A stretch of 64,000 nucleotides of DNA from Streptomyces sp. HUAS ZL42 (GCF_040782645.1 NZ_CP160403.1:9707001-9771000); one strand, 5' to 3'. Positions 35,499-45,373 are shown, counted from the first letter of the stretch. The notes: generated by a model from the letters alone, not told the origin. Numbers and translations: made by a program.

Positions 35499-36635
35499 GT
35501 GAGCTTTGAGGAACAAGTCGTTCGGGCCCTGGGCAGGGAACGGGCCGACCGTGTTCAGGCGGCAGCCCGGCAGTTGATGACGCTGGCCGACGACGATGCC
35601 CAAAGCACGCAGGCCGTGGTTCACATCAATGTGCCGCTGCACGCACACAACGCCAACGACGCGACAACCGAGCTCGCCAACCTGCTCAACGCGGCCGCAC
35701 CGGAGGAGACCTGGACGTTCGTCACCGTCTCCCATCCCGACGGCACGTGGTCGGGCAAGGCGAGCCCGTTCATACAGGACACCACCGCGCTCGGCTCACG
35801 GGACTGGATTGCCCACTTCGCCCTGTCCGACCTGCACATGAGAATGGCGGCCTGGCGGCTGACCCAGCTGTGGCGCGCCGCCGAGCTGGCCGAGCAGACC
35901 GTGGAAGCCCTGGGCCGCTGGCGGCTGCTCGTCGCGGCCGCATGCTCCCGCTCCCTGCTGGAGGGCGCGGCCGCCCTCACCCACGAAACAACCCTCCTCC
36001 ACGAGGCATGGGACACGTTCAAGAAGGCCGGCCCGCCCACCACCGACTCCCTCACCCGATTCAGCGCCGACCTCAACAACCGCCTGGCAAAACTCCAGTA
36101 CGCCTCACGCGTCGGACAAAGCGCCGGCCGGCCTCCCGTGCTCCAGAGCACCAACGTGATGACCTACATCAACAAACTGGCCAAGAACACCACCACCGTC
36201 GACGTGCTCGACCTGTACGAATGGCTGTGCGACGCAGTCCACCCCAGCTTCGGCTCCGCCACCACTCACACCGTGCTGCGGGCCTCGGACCGGCCCAAAA
36301 CCCATGCCATCGAGCACTACGCACGCCGCCCCCTGAAGCCGCTCGCCGCCTCCGGCTACGCCATGCAGCCGACCGTCGCCCACGCCGCCGCCGACGCTCT
36401 CGTCCTGGCCGCCGATGTGGTCCACATCAGTCTTTCGCTCGTGAAGTGGACCATGGACGACATCGGCCTGACGGCAGAGATCCACGGCCTCAACCGTCTC
36501 TCCTACGCCGGCGGCAGCGACCAGCCACCCCAGCGCAGTGACGCATGCCCGTGCGGCAGCGGCCGCAAGTACAAGCGATGCGTGCACCGGTGGGGGCAAC
36601 CAAGCACTCCACTCCCACCGGCCGCTGAGCCCTGA
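35499..36635 (+). CDS. SEC-C zinc-motif protein of unknown function
   Basis: A 378-residue protein ending in a SEC-C metal motif, CPCGSGRKYKRCVH (Cys-x-Cys ... Cys-x-His), the same zinc knuckle as at the SecA C-terminus. The body is helical (residues about 100-330) and contains DWIAHFALSDLHMRMAAW and VDVLDLYEWLCDAVHPSFGS, which looks like a HEPN/AbiV-type helical domain, though that is only a resemblance. GTG 35499 is favoured over ATG 35475 because GGGGGA precedes it. It stands alone beside the broken methylase gene. Confidence 0.7.
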   Translation: MSFEEQVVRALGRERADRVQAAARQLMTLADDDAQSTQAVVHINVPLHAHNANDATTELANLLNAAAPEETWTFVTVSHPDGTWSGKASPFIQDTTALGSRDWIAHFALSDLHMRMAAWRLTQLWRAAELAEQTVEALGRWRLLVAAACSRSLLEGAAALTHETTLLHEAWDTFKKAGPPTTDSLTRFSADLNNRLAKLQYASRVGQSAGRPPVLQSTNVMTYINKLAKNTTTVDVLDLYEWLCDAVHPSFGSATTHTVLRASDRPKTHAIEHYARRPLKPLAASGYAMQPTVAHAAADALVLAADVVHISLSLVKWTMDDIGLTAEIHGLNRLSYAGGSDQPPQRSDACPCGSGRKYKRCVHRWGQPSTPLPPAAEP

Positions 36636-36689
36636 GAAGTCAGGCCGTAGCGCTGGCGCTCCTGGTCCGTGGAGGAACTGGCCGTAGGT

Positions 36690-38940
36690 TCACGGGGTGC
36701 CCCACTCGCGACACGTGGGACAGTCGCTCAGGAGGCAGAACGGCGAGAGGGGGAGGGGTTCGTCGTTTGGGGGGATGAGGTAGAGCCGGTCGTCTGCCAG
36801 AGGGTGTGCCGTGTCGAAGGAGACCGTTGCGAAGTCGGGGTGGTCACCCATCAGGGCCAGGCCTGAGACGCGGAACTTCCCGGCGTCAGGCATCCATTGG
36901 AGCCGCTCCGTGTGAACCCATCGGGTGTGGGCGAGGAACGCGCACCCCGACAGGCCGCTGAGCATCAGCGGTTCGATGCGCCCAAGGCTCTTCTCCAGCT
37001 CGGCCCGTGTCCGAGGGCCTGCGCCGTGCCGGATCTTGTTGCGGAGCACGACCAGTTGGTCGAGATCGGCGACCAGGCCTTTCCCGCCCTTCTTACGGGT
37101 TGTTGCCTCGACGAGGCCGGCGGCGGGGTCACCGTGCTGGCGTGCGTCTTCGGCCACTGCCTTGACTACCCCCACCCAGTGGCCGAGGGAGACACCGCCC
37201 CGCTCAACGGACTGGCTCCACTGGGCGATGGCCGGCAGATCCTGACGGCCGCGGTCGGTAGCCAGGGCAAGAGCCATGATGCCCAGGGACAGGATCAAGG
37301 ACTCGGCGCACTGGATGGCCGCCTCGTGCTTTTCCGCCAGGGACAGGGAGTGCCGGAACTTGCGGACCGCGCGCGCTACGGCGTAGGGGTACGAATCCTG
37401 GAACAGCTTGTAGGGCTCGTTGTGCCGGCGCAGGTTCTGCGCGGTCAAGGAGCTGATCGCGGCGGCGTCATCCAGCCGCCCACGCCGGGCCGAACCCGTT
37501 CCGCTTTCGAAAATCTGCATCCGTCTCCGGTGGAGGTCGTCCTGGATGCGTGCGGCTTCCCGTTCTCCTTCGTCGAGCATGGCGAGGGAGGCGCGGATTT
37601 CCGACAGATTGCCGTCACACCTGGGGATCCAGATGTCGGCCATCTCGCGGGCCTTGATGCGCGGGATGACTCCGTACTTCGGCAGCTGCTGCTCAGCCAA
37701 AGCGCTGGACAGGTAGGCGATCACGTACTCGTGGGGCAAAAGCTCCTCGGTGAGCCGGATGACGATTAGGCCCTGGCCGGGCTGCACGCCGTCGTATTGG
37801 CTCGGCACACATGTCCAGTGGCGGGTACCGGCGAGATCCCGTCCTATGATGTCGCCCTGCCGCAACCGGCGGCGGGGCTCGCGCTGGTCCGCACGCAGGG
37901 GCAGGTCCGCCACATCCGGCAGCGTGCTGGTCAGCAGGGTGGGCGTCAACACCCGCCGTCGCCCCGCCGTGTCCGTCGCATCCGGTTCCTCGTCCAGCTC
38001 GGATCTGCGCACGGACCCGGGAAAGATTTCGGCGAAGTCCCCCAGACGGATGCCTTCCTGAGCGGCCCGCTGCATCTCATGGATCTGACGGAATCGCCCC
38101 AGCGACAAGTTGTAGTCCTCTGCGGCGATCTCCGCGCTGGTCACGCAGAAGCTCTGCTCGGACCGGGCACGCCGACGCTCACTGCTGTGCCGCAGCCGCC
38201 AACTCCGCATGAGATCCGGGAGGTTGTTACGCGTGTGATCGACGGCATCCAGAACACTGTCGGGAGCCACCCCGAGCTTGTCCTGCGACAGCAGCGGCTC
38301 ACGCCGGTCGTCCAGGCTCCAGCCGTCTGCCGTGAGATCGTAGAACCACACGCTGTCGGCCTGTCCGGCGTCCTCGGTGAAGAACAGGATCGCCGTCGAG
38401 ACCCCCGCATACGGCTTGAAGGTGCCGCCGGGCAGCTGCATCACAGCCTCCAGCCCATGCACGTCCACCAGCAGGCGCCGAAGTTCGGTGTGTGCAGAAG
38501 TCGAGCTGAACAGCAGCCCGGCGGGGACAATCACGGCCGCGCGTCCCTTCGGCTGCAACAGCCCCAGAATCATGGCGAGATGAAGAAGCTCGGCCTTCTT
38601 CGTACGCACCATTGCGAGCAACTCCGGTGCGACGGCCTCGTAGTCGACGCTGCCCGCGAACGGGGGATGGGCCAGGACAACTGAGTAGCGCTCACGCTCC
38701 GCCCCGACGCCCTCAGCCAGATTGTCCCGGTAGCGCAGATCAGCACCCTCGAAGCCCTGAAGAGCCAGCCGCATGCTGCTCAACCGCAACATGGTCGTGT
38801 CGAAGTCAAACCCGTGGATCCTGCCGCTCACCACCGCCGCGCTCTGCTGCGTGGTGTCCGGGCGGGACCGGTGGACAAACTGAGCCGCGGCAGCCAGGAG
38901 ACCACCCGTGCCACAGGTTGGATCGCATACCGGGTCTTCA
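36690..38940 (-). pseudogene. Type I-like N6-adenine DNA methylase (HsdM), C-terminal part, cut by an ISL3 element
   Basis: The open frame from 38940 to 36690 contains SAM motif I DPTCGTGGLLAAA directly at the IS border, then GFDFDTTMLRL, the catalytic motif IV region VVLAHPPFAGS (normally NPPF), and AILFFTED, followed by a DNA-recognition-like region and a helical C-terminal domain (about residues 470-640) of HEPN look. The N-terminal helical domain is missing here; a matching piece lies at 41776-42011. About 70 residues between the two parts are not found. An internal start (38834) could express a truncated protein, but without motif I it would not be an active methylase. Confidence 0.85.
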
Positions 38941-40257
38941 AAGTTGAGCGGTGCGGAGGTGTCCGCGGGCTCGGCGGGTGGTGACGCAGCGTGTGCGTAG
39001 GCGTTGGTTGGCCGGGTTGCGGAAGCCGTGGGCAGCTCTGGCGACGAGCTTGATCACGCGGTTGATGCCCTCGCTCTTGGCGTTGCTGTGGCCGGTGGCG
39101 ATGAACGTTTCTATCTCGGGCCACCAGCGGTCGACCGTGACGGCGAGCTGGCGGACCTCGGGGATGTCGGAGTCCGCGCACCAGGTCAGGAACTTCCAGC
39201 GCAGGTGTCCGATGCGGTGTCTGTCGGCGTCGGTGCGGGAGGTGGCGAGCAGGTCCCGCAGCCGCTCCTTCGCGATCCAGGCGGTCAGGAGCGTCATGCC
39301 GATCGCGCCTGCGTCGATGAGCCCGTTCCACATGTGGGTGAACTGCTGGTCGGTCAGGTCCTCGCGGTTGCGCAGGAGCCGGCGCCTGGCCCTCCACTCG
39401 GGATCTGCGGCCCGTCCGCGTCGGCCGCGCAGGCTGGCGGTGGTGCGGCGGCGGACCGTGTTCAGCATCTTGTTGGCGAGCTGGACCACATGGAAGTGGT
39501 CGACGACCACCGTGGCGTGCGGCAGTGCGGTACGGATCGCGGCACGGTAGCCGGTGGACATGTCGATGGCGACGAAGCGGATCTGTTTGCGCCACTCCAG
39601 TGGGGTGGTAGACAGCCAGGCCAGCACGTCGCTGGGGGCGCGGCCCTCTACCTGTCCGAGCAGGCCCTGGACTCCGAAGGCGTCGACGAAGCCGGTGTGC
39701 CACTGGTTCGCGACCGGCTCCCAGCGCCCGGAGTCCGGGTTCTGCTGCCATTGGGTGCGCCCTCGCCGGGTCTCGTCGATGCCCAGCACCTCGATTGGTT
39801 CCAGCGCGGCCGCCGTCACCGCCTGCCCGGCGGTACGGAAGGCGTTCATCACGGTGGGCCAGGACAGATGCAGGTCACGGGCCGCCTGAATGACAGTGGA
39901 CCCGGCGTCGCATACCCGCCGACCCGCCGCGTTCCGTAACCGCTGGGTGATCCGTGCTCCGGCCGGGACCTGGCGGACCTGCTCGGTGAAAGAGCGCCTC
40001 GGGCACTGCGGTTCGCGGCAGTACCAGCGCCGCTTGCGCCACACCAGTTCCAGGCCCCGCTCGCCGTGGGGCAGGTCCCGCGGCCGCGATATCGCCGATC
40101 CCTTGACCCGCGAGGAGAGCACTCCACATGCGGGGCAGGCCCGCGCGCCCTCCTCGGCCGTGACCAGGTGCACCCGCCGGGCGCCTTCTGCCAGCCGTTC
40201 GACCCTGACGACGGCCAGGCCGTCGAGGTCAAGCAGCAACGTCGTATCGTTGTCCAA
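38938..40257 (-). CDS. ISL3-family transposase, intact
   Basis: A 439-residue transposase with the ISL3 N-terminal zinc-binding domain (CPACGVLSSRVKG, CREPQCPRRSF), a helix-turn-helix (TVIQAARDLHLSWPTVMNAF) and the DDE domain (VLGIDETRRGR, VAIDMSTGYRAAIR, VVVDHFHVVQLANK, FIATGHSNAKSEGINRVIK). No frameshift was found, so it may be mobile. The coding end runs to the border with the methylase gene. A deletion derivative of the same element lies at 41113-41520. Element ends could not be fixed, as I found no clear terminal inverted repeats. Confidence 0.92.
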   Translation of the reverse strand: MDNDTTLLLDLDGLAVVRVERLAEGARRVHLVTAEEGARACPACGVLSSRVKGSAISRPRDLPHGERGLELVWRKRRWYCREPQCPRRSFTEQVRQVPAGARITQRLRNAAGRRVCDAGSTVIQAARDLHLSWPTVMNAFRTAGQAVTAAALEPIEVLGIDETRRGRTQWQQNPDSGRWEPVANQWHTGFVDAFGVQGLLGQVEGRAPSDVLAWLSTTPLEWRKQIRFVAIDMSTGYRAAIRTALPHATVVVDHFHVVQLANKMLNTVRRRTTASLRGRRGRAADPEWRARRRLLRNREDLTDQQFTHMWNGLIDAGAIGMTLLTAWIAKERLRDLLATSRTDADRHRIGHLRWKFLTWCADSDIPEVRQLAVTVDRWWPEIETFIATGHSNAKSEGINRVIKLVARAAHGFRNPANQRLRTRCVTTRRARGHLRTAQL

Positions 40258-40398
40258 GCCCGTGGTCCCATGATGATCAAGCTGCGTAGAGAACAGTAAT
40301 GATCACCCGTGGGCACGGGCGCTCTGCATCCAGGGCAGCACCCAGTCGAGACTCGCCGACGTGACAGCGGCGCGGTTCCGGGCAGCCTTGGCGACCGG

Positions 40399-41037
40399 TC
40401 ACAGCTGCCCGGAGTCCGGCCAGTTGGACCAGTGGGTATTGGGTGAAAGGCTCGGTCGGTAGCGGCTGATGTCACCGGAAGCAAGGACTTCCGCGATCTG
40501 CTGGTAGGTCTCACTCGCGCTGGGAGGCGCTTCAACGAGATCCTCCGGCTGGTGCCATTCCTCCAGCTGCAGCACTTTCGGCAGGTCGGCGGGGATTCGC
40601 GACCACAGTTCGGCCTCGTCCGCGAGGAGCAGGTCCCGGTGCTCCGGCACGAGTGCGCGGAACACATCTTCGAGCGGCTCGCCGGGCTCCATGTCCACGA
40701 CGAGCGGCCAGCCCCTGACGACTACGGGAGCGTCGCCCGCGTACTCCTCCTCGTCGTCGATCTCCTCCATGTTTTCGACGCGGTCGAGGAACCCCTCGTT
40801 CGCAAAGCCCGGCCCACCAGCCGTCAGGCAATTTCCGAAGACATGGAGCACGTCAACGAGGTTTCCCATGCGCGGGTTGTAGCCGACGGTCTCGACGATC
40901 AGGGCCCAGCGTTCCGGGTCGCGGAAGAGGTGCATCCGTGCGTCCACGGCAGAGAAGTAACCATGGCCGAGGTCGGGGAACGTGAACTCGTCCGCGCATT
41001 TGTCCAGTTGAGCAAGGATGTTTTCCACTTCGATCAT
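40399..41037 (-). CDS. DUF7003-like protein
   Basis: A 212-residue acidic protein. The beginning MIEVENILAQLDKCADEFTF followed by LGHGYFSAVDARMHLFRD and WALIVETVGYNPRMGNLVDV matches the streptomycete DUF7003 group as I remember it. No enzymatic motif is visible; such proteins often behave as immunity or stand-alone proteins, but no function should be inferred. ATG 41037 is the start that matches the family. It lies between the two ISL3 sequences inside the split methylase gene, so it probably arrived with them. Confidence 0.65.
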   Translation of the reverse strand: MIEVENILAQLDKCADEFTFPDLGHGYFSAVDARMHLFRDPERWALIVETVGYNPRMGNLVDVLHVFGNCLTAGGPGFANEGFLDRVENMEEIDDEEEYAGDAPVVVRGWPLVVDMEPGEPLEDVFRALVPEHRDLLLADEAELWSRIPADLPKVLQLEEWHQPEDLVEAPPSASETYQQIAEVLASGDISRYRPSLSPNTHWSNWPDSGQL

Positions 41038-41112
41038 GTGGCGGACACTACCGGGGGCGACTGACAATGGCCCCTTGGACAGGAGCGAGTACGTGCAGGA
41101 TTGCGGGGTTCT

Positions 41113-41520
41113 ACTGATGTCGCTGTCGACCTGAACCGGGAAGCGTTGTCTTGGGCCCTCCGCTCCCCCGATGAACTGACACCGCAGGCCGGGCGGGTGG
41201 CACAGGCGAGGAATCGTGCACGGATCGGACGACCGGCGCCAACGCAAGGGCTGTCACTTGCTGGCCTTCCGTTCGGAAAGCGTCCATCACCACAGGCCAG
41301 GACAGGTGCAGGTCGCGGGCGGCCTGCACGACTGTGGAGCCCACAGCGCGCACCCAGTGGGCGATCCACCAGCCCGCGGGGACCTGGCGGACCTGCTCGG
41401 CGAACGGTTTTTGGGCCACCGCGGCTCGGCGCAATCATGCACCCGGGGCGCGCTGCATCCAGGACAGCACCCAGTCCAGATCGCCGACAGCATCGGATGA
41501 TCAGGCTGCTGAGCACGCCA
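41113..41520 (-). mobile_element. ISL3 deletion derivative
   Basis: The minus strand encodes QVRQVPAGWWIAHW followed by STVVQAARDLHLSWPVVMDA, the same HTH segment as the intact ISL3 transposase but diverged. Just upstream (41446-41500), GCATCCAGGACAGCACCCAG repeats, with two changes, the sequence upstream of the intact copy at 40327-40346. About 300 bp of 5' coding sequence between these parts is deleted. It is non-autonomous debris from the same family. Confidence 0.75.
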
Positions 41521-41775
41521 CACCGTTCAAGTTCGAAGACCCCGCATACCTCGTCGTCAGCTCCGGGCTCAGCCATCGCTGCCATCAGAGCCGTCAGATG
41601 AGGAGGGGTACCGAAGGCACCATAGGGACCGCGGCGACCCGGGCGAGTAGTTGCTCATACAGAGCGCCCGCGTTGGCATCCCCAACCGAGAGCGCCTCCT
41701 CGAGCAGGACCACAACCCTGGCGAGGAGACTGGGAGTCGGGATCGTGAAACGAGCATTTTGACGAGCTGCGATTA

Positions 41776-42011
41776 GCCCACCCCGGCGAAAGTGTGGCGA
41801 CGCAGCCAGGGAAACACCTCGTCGGTCATCGACGTATACATGCGTTGAGGCGTCAGGCGGATCAGATGGGACCAGCGCAGATGCTGCTCGTCCTGAGCGA
41901 AGACAGGCTGCCTCTGCGGTGGTTCCAGCCGAACAGTCTCCCGCTCCCAGTGTTCCTGGACGCCGTCCAGTTCACGGAGATAGAGGAGGTGGGATATCTG
42001 CTCCACGATCG
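41776..42011 (-). pseudogene. HsdM N-terminal domain fragment
   Basis: A minus-strand frame reads IVEQISHLLYLRELDGVQEH, then FAQDEQHLRWSHLIRL and MYTSMTDEVFPWLRRH. This is the N-terminal helical domain of type I methylases (the LLFARRLDE ... LRWS ... VFPFL pattern). It has the same orientation as the C-terminal methylase part at 36690-38940. The stop at 41773 follows only a few foreign codons. Its own 5' end is fused to an IS5-type fragment. Confidence 0.75.
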
Positions 42012-42190
42012 ATCCCCGTGTGGAGCACGAACAGGATGCCCTGGAAACACCAGCCGGTCCGGATGCCGCTTGCGTCCTGGATGCCTGGTCCGACGCTCGA
42101 CCTTGGGCAACAGCGGCTCGATCACCACCCACAACTCGTCGTCGACTTCCCACGGCTTCGGCCGAGCCACCGCGCACCCCCGGATCAACA
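42012..42190 (-). pseudogene. IS5-type transposase N-terminal fragment
   Basis: Minus-strand codons read ARPKPWEVDDELWVVIEPLL and ERRTRHPGRKRHPDR, the standard start of actinobacterial IS5-family transposases, ending in a shifted frame with GILFVLHTGI. It is joined directly to the methylase fragment at about 42011, so an IS5 insertion broke the methylase gene at its 5' side. Confidence 0.8.
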
Positions 42191-42731
42191 GTCCCGGAGT
42201 GATCCAACCACCTCGAAGATCATTTCGTTAGGAGTTCTAAACCAGCGCGGCATGCCGCGCTCTTCGAGACCGCCATGAAGCCGCTCTTCGAAGCCCTCCC
42301 TCCCCCCACGGAGCAAGCACCGGCTACCTGAGACAGATGGCTACGCTCAAGTCCCGGCAATCGCCCCAGTCCCATTGAGTGGTGTGCATCGTGAAGTTGC
42401 TGGTCACGGGCCTGGTGTGAGGGCCGGGAGAGCGGCGTGCGCTGGTCGTCGGCCCGTGTCCACGGCGAAGATTGTCTGACGTGTTGTTCGGGGCGTCCTT
42501 ATGTTGTGCTGCGCGGCAGGGGGGAGGGGTGTGGGGATGCGCGAGCTGGAGCGGATCACGTGGCTGGCCGGTGTGAACTGGAGGGGCTGGCTGTGGAGTT
42601 GGGCGGGCGGCTGCGGGTGGTCCAGGCCGAGCGGGGGAGGGGCTCGTGATCGGCGAGCGGGTCCTGAGCCGGCTGGCTGTGCCGGTCTGCGAGGAAGGCT
42701 CGGGCCGTCGTCGCGGAACTGCCGGTGTGGG
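42191..42731. other. About 540 bp without a supported gene
   Basis: No frame shows a recognisable product. The composition at 42420-42650 is G-rich on the plus strand with long chance open frames. Nothing else seen. Confidence 0.45.
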
Positions 42732-43280
42732 TCATCGAGCGGTGAGGACGTGCGCCCATGGCTCATCGATGTCGGCCAGACCCAGCACGGCGACCACGTT
42801 GTCGAGCATGCCGGCGCCGAACCAGCGCCGTACGGCGTCGTCGTCGCCGAGCAGCTGGCGGACGGTGTCGACCTGCTTGGCGTAGCACCGGCGCACGGCC
42901 TGTGCCACCAGCGGCTCGCCGACGGCACAGTTCGCGTGCATGAGGAAACGCAGGATGTTGCGGTCCGCGACGAGCGCGGCGTAGGCGCCGCGTGCGGCAT
43001 CCAACGCCGCCTCGGGCGCCTGCCCGGCCGCACCCGAGGCCGGCGAGTGCGCGACCAGCGTGTCGGTCATGACGACCGACACGTGGTCGACCGCCGCTGC
43101 GAACAGTGCTTCCTTGTTCGGGTACAGGCGGTAGAGGTACGGCTGAGAGACGCCGACCCACGCTGCGATCTCGTGCGTCGTCGTACCGTAGAAACCTTTT
43201 TGCGCGAAGCAGTCGACCGCGGCGGCCATGATGGCCCGGCGTCGTTCGTCGCTCTTCGTGCTGGTACCGGCGGCAGGCAT
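42732..43280 (-). CDS. TetR-family transcriptional regulator
   Basis: A 182-residue TetR protein: HTH at residues about 12-58 (RRAIMAAAVDCFAQKGFYGT, HEIAAWVGVSQPYLYRLYPN) and a helical ligand domain. It lies 25 bp downstream of the NTF2-like gene in the same orientation and is presumably co-transcribed. A GGTCGACC palindrome upstream of that gene is a candidate autoregulatory operator. Confidence 0.88.
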   Translation of the reverse strand: MPAAGTSTKSDERRRAIMAAAVDCFAQKGFYGTTTHEIAAWVGVSQPYLYRLYPNKEALFAAAVDHVSVVMTDTLVAHSPASGAAGQAPEAALDAARGAYAALVADRNILRFLMHANCAVGEPLVAQAVRRCYAKQVDTVRQLLGDDDAVRRWFGAGMLDNVVAVLGLADIDEPWAHVLTAR

Positions 43281-43305
43281 GGGCGTCAGTCAAACACGGC
43301 TCCCC

Positions 43306-43779
43306 TCAGCGCCCAAACGTCACGCTGAGGTCGGAGTCGGACGGCACGTCGTCGGGCGTGAGCGCCTCGATCGCCACCAGCGGGTTCCAGTAGTCCAGGT
43401 AGTGGGTGATGCGCGCGTCGTCATCGGTGCGGACGACGGAGATGCACGTCTGCTCGTACGCCTTGCCGGTCGGCAGCGCCGTGCCCTTGGAGCGGAATTC
43501 GGCGATCACCAGACTCGGATCGACCGTGTCGTGGAAGACCAGGTCGACGAACTCGACGTCGAAGGTCTCGGGAAAGTTGCTCATGTGCGCGACCAGCGCG
43601 TCGCGCCCCGTTACCCGCTGGGGCACGCCGGCCGGCGCGTACGGGAACTCAAGCACCGCGTCCGGGGCGAACAGCTCCACCCATTCCTCGACGCGGCCGG
43701 CGGCGGTGAGGCGCAGGTGCTCGGTCAGGGCGTGCCGGGCAGCGGCGCGGCGGGCGGCGGCGTCTTCCTTGGCTGTCAT
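43306..43779 (-). CDS. NTF2-like (SnoaL-type) protein
   Basis: A 157-residue protein of the NTF2 fold, with HALTEHLRLTAAGRVEEWVE, ALVAHMSNFPETFDVEFVDL and a terminal ITHYLDYWNPLVAIEAL, as in PhzA/SnoaL-like proteins. ATG 43779 is preferred over 43818 because GTAGGAGTGAAG immediately precedes it. First gene of a two-gene operon with the TetR regulator, which probably controls it. Function and ligand are not inferable. Confidence 0.8.
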   Translation of the reverse strand: MTAKEDAAARRAAARHALTEHLRLTAAGRVEEWVELFAPDAVLEFPYAPAGVPQRVTGRDALVAHMSNFPETFDVEFVDLVFHDTVDPSLVIAEFRSKGTALPTGKAYEQTCISVVRTDDDARITHYLDYWNPLVAIEALTPDDVPSDSDLSVTFGR

Positions 43780-43797
43780 CTTCACTCCTACGTTAGT

Positions 43798-43805
43798 GGT
43801 CGACC
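43798..43805. promoter_or_regulatory. GGTCGACC palindrome, candidate TetR operator
   Basis: A perfect 8-bp palindrome 19 bp upstream of the NTF2-like start, within the less GC-rich stretch TAGTGGTCGACCTATAACC. It may be the operator of the operon's TetR regulator. Based on position and symmetry only. Confidence 0.35.
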
Positions 43806-43976
43806 TATAACCTACCACGCCGCGAGCCGTTGCGGGTAGACGAGCAGAGATCGCGCCAGGGGATCCCGGTCCGGTTCACGTACAGGACGGCGTCAGGGAA
43901 ACGCCCCTGCGGTGGCGGGCGGCGCCACGGTACTGTCGGCGCCGGTCACGCTTCGGCGAGGATCGTCGGTCACCGG

Positions 43977-44160
43977 GAGACTTCGCGGTTCGTCAGCACC
44001 AGAAGGGCCCTGACCAGGGCGGTCGCCCCTTTGGGGATCGGTGCGGAGCCTGCCGGGCACGCGCCAGTTCCTGACGTGGGCGAATCCGTGCTCGACCGGG
44101 GCCCGGACGGCCGCCGTGCTCGACCGGGGGCGGACGGCCGCCAGTGCCTTCGAAGGGCGC
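43977..44160 (-). pseudogene. IS5-type transposase C-terminal remnant
   Basis: The minus strand reads APVEHGFAHVRNWRVPGRLR, then after one shift ALVRALLVLTNREVSR, the tail of IS5-family transposases. One frameshift and absence of the rest show it to be dead. A 28/27-bp tandem duplication sits in its 5' part. Confidence 0.7.
44088..44142. repeat. Two tandem 27/28-bp units
   Basis: GTGCTCGACCGGGGCCCGGA plus eight bases (44088-44115) is repeated directly as 44116-44142 with one base missing (GGGGCCCGG versus GGGGGCGG). It lies in the IS5-type remnant and looks like replication slippage. Confidence 0.8.
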
Positions 44161-44378
44161 TGGAGTGGTGAACCTTCGTGCAGACGCGGTCCGCGGGGTG
44201 TCGGGGGTGGGCGCGTCGGGGGGAGGTGACGACGAGCGGCGTTGGCCGCCACTGCCGGGGTGGCGGCCCAGATGGTCGTATGGGCCGCTACCTGCCTCGA
44301 GCTGGTGCGGGTTGTGGCGCGGTTCGTCTCCGCGAGAACCAGGGCCTTCAGCGCCGCCGGGCTGAAAAAATCACGCGC

Positions 44379-45224
44379 CTATCGGAAGGCGGCGGTGTGG
44401 CGCTGGGCCCAGTCGGCAAAGGTGCGGGGCGCGCGGTGAAGGACGTGCTCGATGTCGGGGCTGATGCGCTGTTCGGCGGGGGTGGGCTCGCCGAGGATGG
44501 TCAGCGTGGTCTCGACGACGGGCTCGGGCATGAACTGCAGCATCTGCGCGCGGGCCTCGTCGCGGGTCTGTTCGAGGAAGCGGACGGGTTCGCCGAGTGC
44601 GTCGGCGATCGCCTCGGCCCGCTGGCGGGGTGTGGTGAGTGCGGGCCCGGTCAGCTCGTAGATCTGTCCGGCGTGGCCGTCGGCCAGGAGGGTGGCGGCG
44701 GCGACCTCGGCGATGTCGTCCGGGTCGATGGTCGGCAGGCCGATGTCGGCGAACGGCGCGGCGATGGTCCTTCGGGTGCGGACCGACTCGGCCCAGGCAT
44801 AGGCGTTGGAGTGGAAGCCTGCGGGCCGCAGGATCGTCCAGGCCATGCCCGATTGCTGGACGGCTTTTTCGATGGAGCCCGCCGTGGCCCCGTGAGAGGC
44901 CGATCGGGGTCGGGTCGCGACTGCTTGGGAGGACAACAGCACGACGCGCCCGACGCCGCCGGCCTTGGCGGCGTCGAGGATGTCCTGGGGGCTGAGCAGG
45001 TGCGCGCTGGGGCCCCCGTTGTGCAGGAACAGCGCGTCGGCTGTGTCGAATACGGGCCGTAGGCTCTCAGGATCGGCCAGGTCCGCCCGCGTGTACTCGA
45101 CGCGCTCCGGCACATCCGCCGCCGAGATCCCCCGGGATGTCGCGCGCACGCGCGCACCGGTTGCCGCGAGGGCCTGCACGAGCGGTCGGCCGACGTTGCC
45201 GGTTGCCCCCGTCACCACGAACAC
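44379..45224 (-). CDS. NmrA-like NAD(P)-binding protein (atypical SDR)
   Basis: A protein of 281 residues with the Rossmann motif VTGATGNVGRPLVQAL at the N-terminus, DADALFLHNG, VVLLSSQAVAT and WTILRPAGFHSNAYAWAES, the pattern of NmrA/QOR2-type atypical SDRs that sense or use NAD(P)H. GTG 45224 is chosen because GGGAG lies 6 bp upstream; a TTG at 45230 is possible. It is divergent from the HxlR gene, a very common pairing in which HxlR represses the oxidoreductase gene in response to quinones or electrophiles. Confidence 0.85.
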   Translation of the reverse strand: MFVVTGATGNVGRPLVQALAATGARVRATSRGISAADVPERVEYTRADLADPESLRPVFDTADALFLHNGGPSAHLLSPQDILDAAKAGGVGRVVLLSSQAVATRPRSASHGATAGSIEKAVQQSGMAWTILRPAGFHSNAYAWAESVRTRRTIAAPFADIGLPTIDPDDIAEVAAATLLADGHAGQIYELTGPALTTPRQRAEAIADALGEPVRFLEQTRDEARAQMLQFMPEPVVETTLTILGEPTPAEQRISPDIEHVLHRAPRTFADWAQRHTAAFR

Positions 45225-45332
45225 AAACAACTCCCGTGTCGTTCGGCATGGTTGTCGCCACCCGGGCGGGTGGGACCGTCCGCGGAGAGCTGCTCTCCGC
45301 TCGACACGCTGACGCTAACACCGTCGATATAG

Positions 45333-45342
45333 TAGGTACCTA
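45333..45342. promoter_or_regulatory. TAGGTACCTA palindrome, candidate HxlR operator
   Basis: A perfect 10-bp palindrome in the gap between the divergent NmrA-like and HxlR genes. GTAC-centred palindromes are typical binding sites of HxlR/YodB-type regulators. It probably controls both directions. Confidence 0.6.
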
Positions 45343-45373
45343 GAGGAAAGTGACTATCCCGAAGGGGGTGTGC

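Noticed and set aside
38930..40420. Terminal inverted repeats of the intact ISL3 element
   Set aside because: GTCTTCAAAGTTGA at the methylase side has no convincing complement on the far side; the ends could not be set.
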